Part shown: positions 23,615 through 46,900 of the stretch, piece after piece | Layout: each line of letters starts with the position of its first letter | Position numbering within the stretch: the first letter of the stretch is position 1 | NCBI RefSeq assembly: GCF_932526225.1 | Contig: NC_064042.1 | Location: forward strand, 9,024,540-9,088,539 | DNA from: Nematostella vectensis | Taxonomy: Eukaryota; Cnidaria; Anthozoa; Actiniaria; Edwardsiidae | Reading direction: 5' to 3' | DNA length: 64,000 nt | The notes under the pieces: model-generated | Databases searched by the model: none | What the model saw: the letters and a program-made list of their open reading frames with translations, nothing else | What the model was told of the DNA's origin: nothing | Program-made: the position numbers and the translations under genes

Positions 23615-24439
23615 GTCACCCGCAATAGAGTGTGGAGAAGGTTGTTTCCTATGTGAAAAATGAAGCCCAAGCAAAGCACTTAAAATGAGGCAACCCGCAA
23701 TGGATGAATAAACGAGGGACGGAAATTTGACCAGACCTATAAACTAGACCAGGAGAAAACAGAAAACTATCAGGGTGGGGAAATGACAAAAATACACTCT
23801 ATTTGGTTTCGTTTTTCAGTAAGAGTTTATTTGCATTATACCTCTTGTATTTACCCCATCATCGAGAAAGTTGAATATGCAATGAAAACTGTATCTATGA
23901 TTGACGTAAAGCTTGACAAATTCGATAAGATGGGTGGTAAAAGGGTCCTTTGTCTGAAAAAAACATTTTTGATGACTTCCTCAAAAACAAACTAAGATGC
24001 AGTAATTTGTTTAGATGCCTATGAATTATGTTTTAGTACATTAAAGGTTTTTCATCATACAAGTAAACATTTGAGATCATACATACAAGTTTATTCTGAG
24101 AATTCCCCTTCATGCACTTCCCGTATGCCGTTTATCGCAAACGCGAACTCACAACACCAACCAAAGCGCATTCAAAGCATTACTAAGAACCGCAAACGAC
24201 AATTATCGCAGGCGCCCGCGCAATACAGCCTAATTTTTTAACATCAAGACAAGATGACGTATCCTTCAATTCCTCTTTCCACAGCGGTTCCTCTATTAAC
24301 CGGTCACCCTTGGGACGGTGCTAAATGGCCGCTTTATAGAGGTTCACCGCTTTCGTGTTAGTGTTTGATATTCCCGTGCTTAATTCTCGGCCGACTCAAG
24401 GAGAGAGAAGATTGCATTATTTATAATTCTAAGAATAGA
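23615..24439. other. Tail-to-tail intergenic region (Ig receptor / ATP6V1A)
   Basis: Contains the 3' ends of both converging genes. On the minus strand AATAAA at 24090-24095 could serve ATP6V1A. A 70-codon plus ORF at 23783 has no recognisable features. Nothing else is seen. Confidence 0.5.
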
Positions 24440-34738
<10,299 letters not shown>

Positions 34739-35145
34739 TGCTCCCGCCTGGTGGGAAGAAAAAATTGACGTTAAGTTTGTGGGGATTTGTGAGGAGATAA
34801 AAAAGGAAAGAGAAGGACAAGTAATGGACCCACCATCTTGGAAATGATACAATGATCACATGGGCTAACACCGAGGTCACGAGTACTGCTCTACAGGGGT
34901 GGGGTGAGCTAGTAATTATTTAGTTAAAATTTAATTGCGTATTTGCTGGGAAAAAAAAGGATTGTAAGTCATCTAAAATAAGTGAGATATAATCATTAAT
35001 ACTTTACTCTAAATTATATTTTTGTACTTATTATTGTTTGTGAGTTAGGAATAAGAACATTTTTTTCGGTCCCCTCCCCTTCCTTGTCAGCTTTAATCTG
35101 AAGCCCAGTCCCCCTCCAAGGAAAGCAAAGGGATAAAACAACAAC
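34739..35145. promoter_or_regulatory. Bidirectional promoter, ATP6V1A (-) / TM2D3 (+)
   Basis: Only 407 bp separate the two divergent start codons. At 34829-34840 the minus strand reads CAAGATGGTGGG, a YY1-like motif directly followed by a possible donor (GTGGGT), consistent with a short noncoding first exon of ATP6V1A. The TM2D3 start context AACATGGCGGATTT is itself close to the YY1 core. No TATA box is seen. Confidence 0.6.
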
Positions 35146-38007
35146 ATGGCGGATTTGTGGGGTTCGCGAAGGAAATTTCATTTCGCATTACTTCTCGCCC
35201 AAGTTACAATAATACTTCTATCATTTATGAAAAATGGACATATTACAGCTACAAGCACAGTGCCATTACAACCTACATTTTCTATTTCTATAAATTCTAC
35301 GCCATCTTCAGGTCTAAACTCTACCACTAACCCTAGCAGTTTAACTTCGGTTGCATCAACTCCCAGCTTAACGACTGTTTCTCCGAGTGTTCGTCCATCT
35401 TCTGGTTGCCCTGATGGAGTTTTTTGTAGCGATCTCGGTGCATCGTGTATTGACTGCCAATATAATGACTCTTGTGTTTACGGAGAAGAAGTTAGTGTGT
35501 CATGTAAAGCACTTGATTTTGTTGATTGCAAGGTAGGAAATTTTCATAAAAAAATGCTAAAAAAATTTTCTTTAAAAAAGCTTATTCACATCAACTCTTG
35601 TAGCTTGCATTGCAACCCAGGGGAGGGACTCTCGGAGTCCCCCTCCCGGGCATTAGAACTCCTTTTGGGTTATGCTGAGCCCTCTCCCTTCTGATTCAAA
35701 TAGCAATGTGTCTGAAATTTTTCAATTTGTTTCAAGTTCCCATTTATCTCTGCCTGTTTCAATGCATTGCTGTTTGACACAAGAGAAGAGAGGGGATCAA
35801 AATGGTCTTTGATTTGAGATTATAGCATCAACATCTACAAATGCTTTTTTGTACACAAAACAGATACAATAATATACATTAATTTATGAATAACCACATA
35901 CTGGAGATTGGCAGTTGGAAATTGCTATAGGCTATACAAGTGTGACCAGCTGTGATTAAATGGAAAGGGAGTGGGGAAGACAGCAGAGCTTGTTTGATCT
36001 CCATTACTAAGCCATCCCTATGCCTACAAGCATGTCATAAGATTTTAAAAAGGAAATTGGTAAAATATTAACCACAATCTTAACCAAGGAAATAAAGGGC
36101 TGTAACTATTAGGTCATATACAAAAAAACATGGAAGCATGTTGCTGTTTGATTTCTGTCTTGTTTTACAGGGACCTAGAAACTTTACAAAGACATTCAGT
36201 TGTCGGTACTGCTTTCAAACTCCAGAAGAGAGCTATCATTGTATCAAGAAGACTACCTGTAAGGTAAGGTGATATACTCTTGATAAGTTCAGATTTTTGC
36301 CAAAGAAAGATTGTCCTTATTTATATCTTTTTGTGTTCTTTTTTAGGTTGTGTCAGCGGTCAGTGACCCACCAAGATATATCACCAACTGCACTGTGAAG
36401 GAGGAGGTGTTATGCCTAGGTGAGGAGAAAATTACAGATATTACAAGTCCGTTACCATCAAGAGTGGGGGGTCTAGCCCTCCACCTCCCCCCCCCCCATG
36501 TTTTACTTATCTTATAAGGTAAATTCTCAATTTTGTTGTATTTGTAGATAGTACAGTTTCCTCCTTTTTAAAGGTATAACAAAACTATACCATCTGCTGT
36601 ATAAGACAGTACCTATTTTGTTCACAGGGCATAATACCCTTTTTTTTGTTTCTTCAGGTAACAGGACATTTAATAAGCTCCTTAGATGTAACTGGACGTC
36701 TGGGTACAGATGGTCTACTGCTGTTCTACTAAGGCTGGTGGATTTTAATTTTTTTTCTTTATTGTTATGGTTAGAGTGGAACCTGGATTTTACTGGATTT
36801 TATGATAACCTTGATTTTACGATGACGTTCCTTTTTCATGGCGGAAATACAGTAGAAAATATAAGTAATTACAGGCCTGTACCCAGGATTTTTCTTGGGG
36901 GGGGTGCAAAATTCGAAAAAGTGGACCTAATTTTTTCGGGGGAGGGGGGGATGAGTTCTCTAATAAAAATCTGACCACCCCAGAAAAAACAACATGGGAT
37001 TTTTTTTATGCCTTTGCAGTATCTTCACAGGACGTTTATTGTCGAAATTGGCTACGTACCAAAGTGACCTAGCTTATGCTTTACAGTTTTGTCTACAAAT
37101 AGCACGTCCATTGGGAACCTAAAGTGGACCTTCGGCCGTTGTGGGGGGGGGGCATTCGCACCCCCTGCACCCCCCTGGGTACGGGCCTGAATTTCCTCAA
37201 TCTAACAATATTGGTTACAACAATTTTCTCGATTTTACGATAGAAATCTGTTCTCCCTAGCATAATTTTGACCTTAATACAAAAGTACTACTTATTCTCT
37301 CTATCAAAAAAAGAAAAAAACTCAAGACACCACACACAGTACAGTTAATCGATTGACAGATCTTGTCAGTCTAAAAGAGAGTAGCTGTACAGTCTTACAC
37401 AGAGATACGTTACAATATTATTATTTTGTAAAAGTTGATACAAAACCCCACCTCGCTACAATGATATTTTCAATGGAGTTTCCTTTGTAGCGTAAATTTG
37501 AGGACCTCTTTGCAACGATACCTTGATTTTAAGATACATTTTCTTTCTCCCAAAGCATATAATAAAAACCAGGTTTACATAAGAAGATCAAGTGGAATTA
37601 TCTCTTTGTCAATATAAACACAGGCAGATCAAGGGATGGGGCTACAGAAGTTCTCAAAACTTCCCAAACCTATTCATATTATCCTTTTTAGCTACTTGCC
37701 TATTAGGAAATAACTTTTCATTATAATGGTTTTCTGACGCTCTGATCATAACTTATACAATTGTCACAACTTATTAGAAATAATAATTGTGTATGATTTA
37801 CTAGGTTAAAAAAAACTGGATTGTTTTTTTTCTTTTAGTCTTACACTTGGTGGCTTTGGAATTGATCGTTTCTATCTTGGTCACTGGAAAGAAGGGCTCG
37901 GCAAGTTATTTAGTTTTGGTGGCCTGGGGGTGTGGACACTGATTGATCTCGTTCTTGTTGGGATTGGATACATAGGACCAGCAGATGGGTCACTCTACAT
38001 ATTCTGA
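35146..38007 (+). CDS. TM2D3: TM2 domain-containing protein 3
   Basis: Exons 35146-35532, 36171-36263, 36347-36419, 36658-36733, 37839-38007 join in phase to 265 aa. The N-terminus is a signal peptide/anchor (LLLAQVTIILLSF), then a Ser/Thr-rich stretch (about 40-90), a Cys-rich ectodomain (CIDCQYNDSCVYG; FSCRYCFQTPEESYHC; NRTFNKLLRCNWTSGYRWST) and the C-terminal TM2 module SLTLGGFGIDRFYLGHW with the DRF motif between two helices, ending GPADGSLYIF. TM2D3 is the animal ortholog of Drosophila almondex, linked to Notch signalling. Intron 4 begins AAG|GCTGGT, a GC-AG intron: only this donor keeps the conserved frame. It is head-to-head with ATP6V1A. Confidence 0.95.
36872..37189. mobile_element. 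CAGGCCTGTACCCAGG inverted-repeat element
   Basis: Left CAGGCCTGTACCCAGG and right CCTGGGTACGGGCCTG are inverted repeats; G-runs flank both inner sides. 318 bp, no ORF, in TM2D3 intron 4. Same family type as 8485-8655 and 54216-54396. Confidence 0.78.
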
Positions 38008-38102
38008 ACAAGAAGTGGACAAACAACAAACAGGACAAGCCTTATTTACAGGCATCTCTTGCATCTCTTGTACAGTAGAATCTTAAGGGCTTACTTTGGT
38101 AT

Positions 38103-38271
38103 GCAGTGCCGTAGCAGACCTCGAAATATTACATGTGGGGGCACGATATGGAAACAATAGGGAAATATTTGGGGTCACAGCCACGCCTCTACTGGTTATT
38201 TTCTTTATATTTTTTACAATATTGGGGGGGGGGGCACGTGCCTCCAGTGCCCCACCCCTGCTACGGCCCTG
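38103..38271. mobile_element. Short TIR element (GTGCCGTAGCAG ... CTGCTACGGCCCTG)
   Basis: Left GCAGTGCCGTAGCAG and right CTGCTACGGCCCTGG are inverted repeats around a 169-bp body with a G run and GGCACGTGCCTCCAGTGCCC. It begins about 100 bp after the TM2D3 stop and may be part of the 3' UTR. Confidence 0.7.
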
Positions 38272-38494
38272 GTATGACCAGAAATACAGTAGAACTTGCC
38301 TAAACTGGGCTTTTGTGTAATAGATGCTTGCATATAATGGTCAGATACCCATGCCTTAGTTCTAGTTCCTATAGAATTACCTTGCAACTAATAAGGGATT
38401 TTATTTTTAACAGACACAAATCTTAGGCCCTAAATAGTCTACTCTCATATGCAGCCGTTATACTGTCCCCTTTGTCAGGCAATGCACTTGAGCT

Positions 38495-38885
38495 TAGGTA
38501 CTCCAAAGGTACTCCAAAGGTACTCCAAATGTACTCCAAAGGTACTCCAAAGGTACTCCAAAGGTACTCCAAAGGTATTTCAAAGGTACTCCAAAGGTAT
38601 TCCAAAGGTACTCCAAAGGTACTTCAAAGGTACTCTAAAGGTACTCCAAAGGGACTCCAAAGGGACTCCAAAGGGACTCCAAAGGTACTCCAAAGGTACT
38701 CCAAAGGTACTCCAAAAGTACTCCAAAGGTACTCCAAAGGGACTCCAAAGGTACCCCAAAGGTACTCCAAAGGTACCCCGAAAGTACTCCAAAGGTACTC
38801 CAAAGGTACTCCAAAGGTACTACAAAGGTACTCCAAAGGTACCCCAAAGGTACTGCAAAGGTACTCCAAAGGTACTCCAAAGAGG
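38495..38885. repeat. 12-bp minisatellite GGTACTCCAAAG (~32 copies)
   Basis: Near-perfect 12-bp units with GGGACTCCAAAG and GGTACCCCAAAG variants. Since 12 is a multiple of 3, several frames on both strands stay open (ORFs of 162, 171 and 98 codons); none has unique sequence that would support a gene. Lies about 490 bp downstream of TM2D3. Confidence 0.95.
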
Positions 38886-39150
38886 CAAATGGCTCCAATC
38901 AAAAGCACAATTTCATTCAACAGCTATAGAGATATAAAAGCCTACCTTTATTATATTGTACAAAGAGACTGCTTGCTAAAGCCATGATGATGTATATACT
39001 GTATATATTTTAAAAGGAGGTTGCTTTGGCTAATGGCCTTTAAATCCCTCTAATGCATTACTCAAATATAAAGACAATTAATAAAATGTAAGATTTATAA
39101 TCTACCAAGGAAGAAAATTTGTGATTAATCTAAAATTTGACTAGGGCAGT

Positions 39151-39982
39151 CATAGCTGTCAACTATTCTGCATTAGGCGGGAGTCTCAAGATTTTGAACC
39201 CTTTCTCGAGCCTTATTTTCTTGAAAATAGCCTGCTTGCAGGCGGTACTCTGTGTCTGGGGGTGAGCGCAAAAACGGAGAGGGTTTTCTGCAATAATAAC
39301 ACCGAGTACCGCCTGCAAGAAGGCTGTCTTGAAAATATACATACATTTACTGTATTCTCACGCATTAGCTATCATTTGGTACTTCTGATACATTCACTGT
39401 ATTTTCTCAAGATTTTTCCTAAGCGAGGATGACATCTATGGGAAGGAGGGGGCTCAAACTCACTAAAAAAAAAATAGCTAAAATAATAGCAATAAAAATA
39501 GCTAAAAAGCTGGAGATTTGAAGCTTGATGCGGGAGAAGCGGTCCAAAATCTTGACAGGTATGGTGTTGTTAGTGTGATTTAATAGGACCTTGGCACATA
39601 TGAAGGTCAAGGATGGTGTATTGGCATACCTGTCAACCTCTGAAAATCTCAAGGCTTGAGAATTCTTTGGGGGGAAGGGTGGGGTATATTCTTTTTTTGT
39701 GAGGAGGGGTGGGTTTAACCTTGCAGGGGTTTGCTGTATTGAAAGGTCTCTTGAACAAATCCAGTTATGGATCTCACGAGGGTGTGCGCTACGCAAGGGA
39801 ATTATTGTTTTAAAAATTTTAATAGAAAATAGGCAAAATCACGATTTTCTATAGAATAATTTTTCGGAAGCCATAAAAATCGCTAAAAAAAAATGGGAGA
39901 CTTGGTGCTCAACGCGGGAGAGCGGGAGAAGGGGTCCAAAATCTTGAGACTCCCGCCTAATGCCGGAGAGTTGACAGGTATG
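39151..39982. mobile_element. Inverted-repeat element (~830 bp) between TM2D3 and USP25/28
   Basis: Left CATAGCTGTCAACTATTCTG then CATTAGGCGGGAGTCTCAAGATTTTG; the right arm as reverse complement reads CATACCTGTCAACTCTCCGG then CATTAGGCGGGAGTCTCAAGATTTTG. An internal GGCATACCTGTCAACCTCTG near 39622 suggests a nested or composite copy. No transposase frame. Confidence 0.85.
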
Positions 39983-40112
39983 TATTGGGAAAGCATTTCT
40001 ATTTAACTTGATGATGGTATGCTGTCATTTCTACATGTATTTTCTTTTGGAGGAGGGGGTGTAAATTTTCATCCCTTTGTATTTCTGAGGGTATGAAAGA
40101 CTTCTTCCAGGT

Positions 40113-40593
40113 CAGGGGCTCATAAGTAGGGGCAATCATCTGTATTATATAAATGTCACAGCGTTTCCTAGGATCAGTCTATTTTTAGACGCGCACGCAC
40201 GAACGGGCCAATCAGCTACTTTGACGTTGGTCGCGCGCGCGAGTGACGCGAGGCTGCACGCGCAAATTGCAGTTAGGAAGAATATATTTTTATCTATCAT
40301 CCGTCGGTTTTGTTTGTTCAACAAAAGAATTGCAAGCCAGAATTCAAAGTCGTAGGTAGGGTTGGATTCATATTAAAGAAGAGAGCAACAAAAAGTCAAA
40401 GTACCGAAGAGAGAACATAGCTTTTTGTCTGAGACTGCGCGTGCAGTTGAGCTCAGCCAAAACGTCAACACAAAGGTTGAATCTGATTGGCTCATCCGCG
40501 CGTCTAAAAATAGCCTGATCCTAGGAAACGCCGTGACAGTTAGTATAGTACCAGAATATGGGGAAGTTGATTGCCCCTACTTATGAGCCCCTG
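40113..40593. mobile_element. hAT-type MITE (481 bp, long TIRs, target duplication TCCAGGT)
   Basis: Ends CAGGGGCTCATAAGTAGGGG and its inverse are perfect. The arms extend inward (GTTTCCTAGGATCAG, TATTTTTAGACGCG) for well over 100 bp. Direct repeats TCCAGGT flank both sides (40106-40112, 40594-40600); with one mismatch this is an 8-bp duplication. CAGGG termini and 8-bp duplications are hAT traits. It ends 344 bp upstream of the USP start codon. Confidence 0.88.
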
Positions 40594-40937
40594 TCCAGGT
40601 TTATAGCCAAGGACCAACCGACAGTGAGATAGAGAACACTGCCAACGTTCCAAGGGTGTCTATGTCCACCAATACTTTTTTACTTCCCCCTTTTTCATCG
40701 TGCCTTAGACACTGGAAAATCTTTCAATAATTTCTGGGCCCCCTGTTTTATCCCGTCATCGTGAGGTCCTAGATCTAGTGATCTCCCGCGCGCCGCATGC
40801 CGGGATTACACCAACCATGCGGGAAAAAACATGGCTCCCATTTTGAATTGAAAATCACGTTAAACTTATAAAACAAGGGAATCTGGGCTGGAATTTCATG
40901 GCCCAGAGCGCCAATTCGCGCGTAGAACTAGAAAACC

Positions 40938-43900
40938 ATGACTGTAGAATATCCTTCTTCTATGAAAAAGGTAGGGCACTTATAGGAGGGGTTTAATTCA
41001 AGAATTCCCGAGAAGGGTACGATCGATTTTCTCGAACACCGTCAGTTATTCCGTAAATTATCGATTGTTGTCAACTGACTTTTTTTTTTAAATCCTGTGT
41101 TTTGATTCCTTGATCTATGATGCTTAATTTGGCGAAGTTCAAATTGTATCCCGTCATTGACCACAAAATCTTCAGTTTTTATGCGCCAATGCTTGTTGAG
41201 GTTTTCCACTTTTGATTTGTTTCGGTTTATATTTCACTTTCAGCGTGCTATTTTACTTAAGTATATAAATCTCCAAGCATGTTATTGCTCGATTATTATT
41301 CACTTGTCATTTTGGTTGGCTAAAACACCTCGAAAATAGTGATTATCTTGAAAAATGACTTGCATATAAAAAGTGTGAAACCACAACTTCACAAATCAAA
41401 GGCGTAAGGCCACACGGGAAGTAGAAAGGACATATTGGTTGTTCCTTGATTGATTGAAATATTCAACCAGGTTACACAAGAAAATGAGGCCATCCACCAG
41501 GTATGTGAGATAACTGGAGTCTCAATCGAGGAAGCACAGAATGCTTTTGCTGTAAGTATAGAAATGCTATGGTATTTCATACAGTAAAATTTAATTGGAT
41601 GAAGTAAGAAGCCATTTACAGACCTTTACTGTAGATAGAAGCAGGGCTTTCATTAACTTTCAGAGTAGGCGTTTGAGAATGATAAGTAGAGGGTGGAAGT
41701 TATTCTATCTTTTTAGTTCAAAGAAAACTTATGTTGACTTTTGAAAAAATTTGCCAATGCTCGGTGGAAAATAGCTGGCACTTCCGCCGGCTGCTGGGGC
41801 CTAAGGAAACCCCTTCGAAGGTCTGAAATTTATACATGCAGGCGTGTAGCTAGGGTTGCCATATAGGGGCACCCCCTCCGCTACCAAAATATATGTGTGA
41901 TCCATACTATTAGTATACACTCTTTTCCTACAAGAACATCAAATGGGCTGTTCTTACTATTGGAGTATTCCAAGTCTGAAAATATTCTTACCAATGCCCA
42001 ATGAGTGTTTATAATACCATATAATAACCCAATAATACCCAATAAATTATTTGAAGAGAATTACACAAATGATCAAAAACAATAAAATTTTCAATTTTAA
42101 AAGGTTGTTATTATGAACACAATTTGATGCATTTTAGAATGCATCAGACTAACAAATCAATATCTTTCTGCAATCTGAGCCTTAGCAGGTTCTTTAAATT
42201 TGGTGAAATTTCAGATTGGACTTATAAAAAAGGTTCTTTTAAAAAATAATATATAATACTCAAACATGAGAAATCCTTAGTTACTAACTTGACATATCTA
42301 ACATAACTTGATCATATAGGCTGGCAATTACAACGTTGATGAAGCAATCTCCATTCTCACCCAGTCCAACCTTAAGGTATAATCTTTATAACCGCTTTTA
42401 GTCTATGTATTTGAAATATCCCCCTGACCCTCTCATTTTATTTGATTTCAGAGTAGCACCACTCATCACGGTAGGTTGATAGGGTTTCTGACACCTGAGG
42501 TTTCTCTGTGACTTCTGATAATTCTCTGATAAAGTACTTTTAACATTGTGTGGACCTGATAACTTTTACAATTTCATTATTACAGTTGTCAAGAAAACTC
42601 CAGTTGAGCAAGGTAGGATTTGTATATTTTATATTTATAGGAGTTTTGGTTTGATAGATAGCATGCAACCTTAACACTATTCTAGTAGTCAAAGTTGCTA
42701 GAATAAGACCTCGGTTGCAATAGTTGTAAGACACCAGAATGAAATGATTTTGTGGTAATATGTCCACAAACTTCAAACAGATTCTGGTAAATATTTTTAA
42801 ACATGCTGTTATGATATGATTATCATAATCTCTATATTAATGATATTAGTTCACGGTTTAGTGCTTTCATACAAGGATTTTGTTCTGTAACCTTTGTAGA
42901 AGAAGTGATTGACTTGACAAAAGATAAGGATGATCGGGATGATGACCTGGAGAAGGCCATTGCATTAAGTTTACAGGAATCCCAGGCTGGACAGCCACAG
43001 GTAACGGGCTTAGAGGTGTGACTAGGGAGGCAGGGGGGTTTCAGGATCAGGGTGTTACAGTTTTGTGTTGCTAAGATTAAATGAGCCTTCATTAAGGTAC
43101 AAACTGTAGATTGTATCATGAGAGGTCTCACTTTATCATTTTTGGCCCAGTTTCCCATCATCAAAATAATCATTGTGACAAGTATAATTTGTTATTAGGG
43201 AATCACTGCTGAAGAACAAGATATCAGTAGGTAAGTCATTTTATTCATTCTAGCAACCAAAAACATTTTTTAGCTGTTACCCATTTGCAAGTAATTTCAC
43301 TGCATCGTTGTCCTATCCCAGGGTGCTGGAAGCCAGCTTGATTGAGAATAAGCCGGGTCAGAAGAGGAAGCGAGGAGATCCATGGATGATGTTTGTGGAT
43401 CCTGTCAATCCCTATGACAGGAAGAGGGTGGAGGGCACTCCTGTTGGGTTCAAGAATGTCGGCAACACTTGCTGGTTTAGTGCTGTCATACAGGTACTTA
43501 GAAGGGGAAATTCATGTCCATTTATCAATCAACAGGGTTGTACTTAGCCTGTTGATAAACTAGGACAGCAAAAATATATTGTTATGACGGGGCACTAAGA
43601 TAGTGAATTGATTGTCCTGTATATAGTGTAATGAGATTGGCCCTGAGATCATGACTTAGCCTTTACTCTTTCTGTGCTACCTTTTATGATCATACACTGT
43701 GCAATTTACCATGTTTATCTGTAAATTTGGCAGCCTCAATCACTATTCTAGCATCACCAATTGTTAACAATAGTAAACAAGGTTGCTACAGTAACCATTC
43801 AGAGTCAAACCAAGTTTTCCATGGACCATCACCACCCTTGGATTACAAATAGATTCTGGTACATTCTGGCTCCTTTAAATGTAATTTTTTTTATCCCTGT

Positions 43901-46900
43901 GTATAGTATATGAATTCAGTATTTTGCCTATTTCTTTTTGATGTAATGGGATTATTTTTTGCCTGGTTTCAGGCCTTGTTCCATTTGCCAGTATTTAGAA
44001 AATTGGTATTGGGCTATCAGCCTCCATCAGCAAATGAGCAGAAGTCAAAGGTTAGTATACCTCTCTTCTCAATGTGCTAATCTCTGCAGGCCTGCTATTT
44101 CCCTGTAGTTATGGGAAGTGTTTAAACCTCCTTCTTCAGGTATGGCTCTGTTATGCTCTAGTCATTTGAAACTCCCACCCCCATGGTCCTGGGGAAATGT
44201 GGCGTTAACGTGGGGGTTTAGAGCACTTTTGAACAAGAATCTGTCCCCAAGGAGTGGGGGGAATGACAGTTTTTTACTCTAAGACTTGTCCCCACCATGG
44301 GGGCTTGGGAACAGATGAATAACATCACAAATGTACTTTGCAAACGTCATGTCAGTTCCTGGTTTGATACTCTTTCTCTTCTGTAGCAAGCAATTCCATG
44401 TGTCAGCGTGTGGCAAGTTGCATGCCGAAATGTGTGAAAACAAATATGAATGATAACTAACGCCAGATGAAGATAAATTGTGTTTTTTTTTGGTAACGAT
44501 ATCTTCATAGTTATTAAGTACAAATGTACTCACTGGAATGTTACTGGCTTTGAAAGATAAAGGCTTATTTCAGATGACTTCAGTTGTCTGCCTATGCTTT
44601 GTATCAAGAGGGGTAGCACCATTTGACTGCGGTTTTGTCCAGAGGGAGTGGTGGCTTTTCTCTGTTTTGTAAAGAGTCAAATTCTAATCCCCCACCCTTC
44701 CCTGGAACCATGGGGGTGGGAGTTTCAATTGACTAATGCATTATAGGGGATATAGTTCTGTACCATTTTTTTCAACCTTTCTGTTGCAGGATGCCCATCA
44801 ATTGCTGTTTATGCTTGAGCTGAGAAAGCTGTTTGCTCTCCTTGTGGCGAGCAAAAGGAAATATGTCGACCCCATCAAGGCAATAGAGGTAACCAATCCA
44901 GCATAGACAAAAACAACAGGCCATTCTTGCTATAAGCTTGTGCGCCCATTATTTAGAAACCTACCTCAACTACCAGAATGCAGTGCGGGCCTTTATAAGC
45001 TTGCACCAAATGAAGCGCTCGCAGCATGTCAGTAGCTGATGTCAAATGCATGGGCAAGCTTTTAGCTGGAATGGCCAATTCCTGTGAATCATTCCATTTA
45101 TGTATGATTTCACTTTGATTTTGTCTTAGTACCCCAGTAAACAAAAGCGAAACTTAGCTGGTAACATTGTTTGTGTGTTTGCTTTGCTATTTCAACAGAT
45201 TTTAAAGGAGGCGTTACAGTACAATGGAAGTGAAAGTAACCCTGGTAACCAACAGGTAATATTTGATATAATATAATAATAATATATAATATAATAATAA
45301 TATAATGATTTGAAATGCAGACAGGCATGTCTATATTTTCAAGGTTGGCCTTGATGTGTGCATATCCCCCCCCCCCTTTTCCCTCCCTCAGACTTGCTCC
45401 AAGTCCACCTCAGAGTCAGTAATTGAGCGAGATTAACTAAGCAAGTGTAGCAAGATCAAATGAGGATGTGAAGGGGCCGTGGAACACTTGTATCACCTGA
45501 ATGATTTGGAATTATAAATACTGGCTCAAAAATATAATAAAATAATAATGACACCATACACAATCATCACATTCTTATTGTTTTCTCAGCCTGACGGTGT
45601 ATTTTTCCACTGGTAAATTTGGTACAAAACATGAATAAAAAGTTGCTTAAAAATGGCTTCTAAACCCCAATTTTTTCCCCATTTTTAAAACGACTTTGAA
45701 AAAGTCGAACCCCTCCCCATTTATGTCCACAAAGAAAAGCAGACCTTTTTTCTCAAGAATTTTCAAATCTTAATTTTGTGTATAATCCCCATGACTGCAT
45801 GAACACCCTAAGCATATCCCGGCTGTTTGAAGTTTGAAAGTCTAGGCAGCCTCAATCACTGTTCTAGCATCACCCATTGCTAATGGTTGTAAACAAGGTT
45901 GCTACAGTAACCATTCAGAGTCAAACCAAGTTTTCCATGGACCATCACCGCCCTTGGATTACAAATAAATTCTGGAACAGCATTTCATTACCCAAATTTT
46001 TAGCACTTTCAAGTTGTTTTAAGTTCACTGGGAAAACAGGACTTTTTCAATGTATTCTTGTTAAAAATACTATTTTCATGGTGCTATCCCTGTATAGATA
46101 TGACAACGACTGTGTGTTCTACAGCTACTATTACTGTATGCTAATGCCAATGGTCTTTTTTCAAGGATGTTAGTGAGTTCACCCATAAGCTGTTAGAATG
46201 GCTTGAAGACACCTTTAATACAGAATCCAAGGAAGAGGAGAAAAGCCAAGCCGATAGGTAAGTTGAAGACACCTTTAATACAGAATCCAAGGAAGAGGGG
46301 AAAAGCCAAGTTGATAGGTAAGTTGAAGACACCTTTAATACACAACCCAAGGAAGAGGGGAAAAGCCAAGCCGATAGGTAAGTTGAAGACACCTTTAATA
46401 CAGAATCCAAGGAAGAGGAGAAAAGCCAAGCCGATAGGTAAGTTGAAGACATCTTTAATACAGAATCCAAGGAAGAGGAGAAAAGCCAAGTTGATACAGT
46501 AGGTATGGATGGTCAAAAACACATCATCAAAAGACCAGTTTAGACAAAGTGGTGAAGCATGCAGCATTCACCTTAATAGCACTCTGTCAATGGTTAGAAT
46601 GACAGTGTGTTGGTGATGATGATGTCCGTGATGGTTTGATGGTTATGATGTTAGTAATGGTTATGGTGATGGTTATGGTGTTGGTGAAAGTTAAGGTGAT
46701 GGTAATTGTTATGATAATAGTTTTGATTATTCTTGTGGTGAGGTTGGTGATGGCAGTGCTAATAGTTTATGATGGCAATGATGTTGAGGCTGCCCCCTTT
46801 CTCTATTTGCAGCTCATCTTCCAACCCTGTAGTAGAACTATTCTTTGGCCAGTCAAAGGTGGATGGAGTGTATGAAGGTATCTTTGAGTGATTTCTCTGA

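Noticed and set aside
38449-38987. Overlapping 162- and 171-codon plus ORFs and minus ORFs
   Set aside because: All follow from the 12-bp GGTACTCCAAAG repeat.
40113-40593. CpG-rich promoter of USP25/28
   Set aside because: The GC-rich sequence belongs to the arms of an inserted MITE with target duplication; promoter function not supported by sequence alone.
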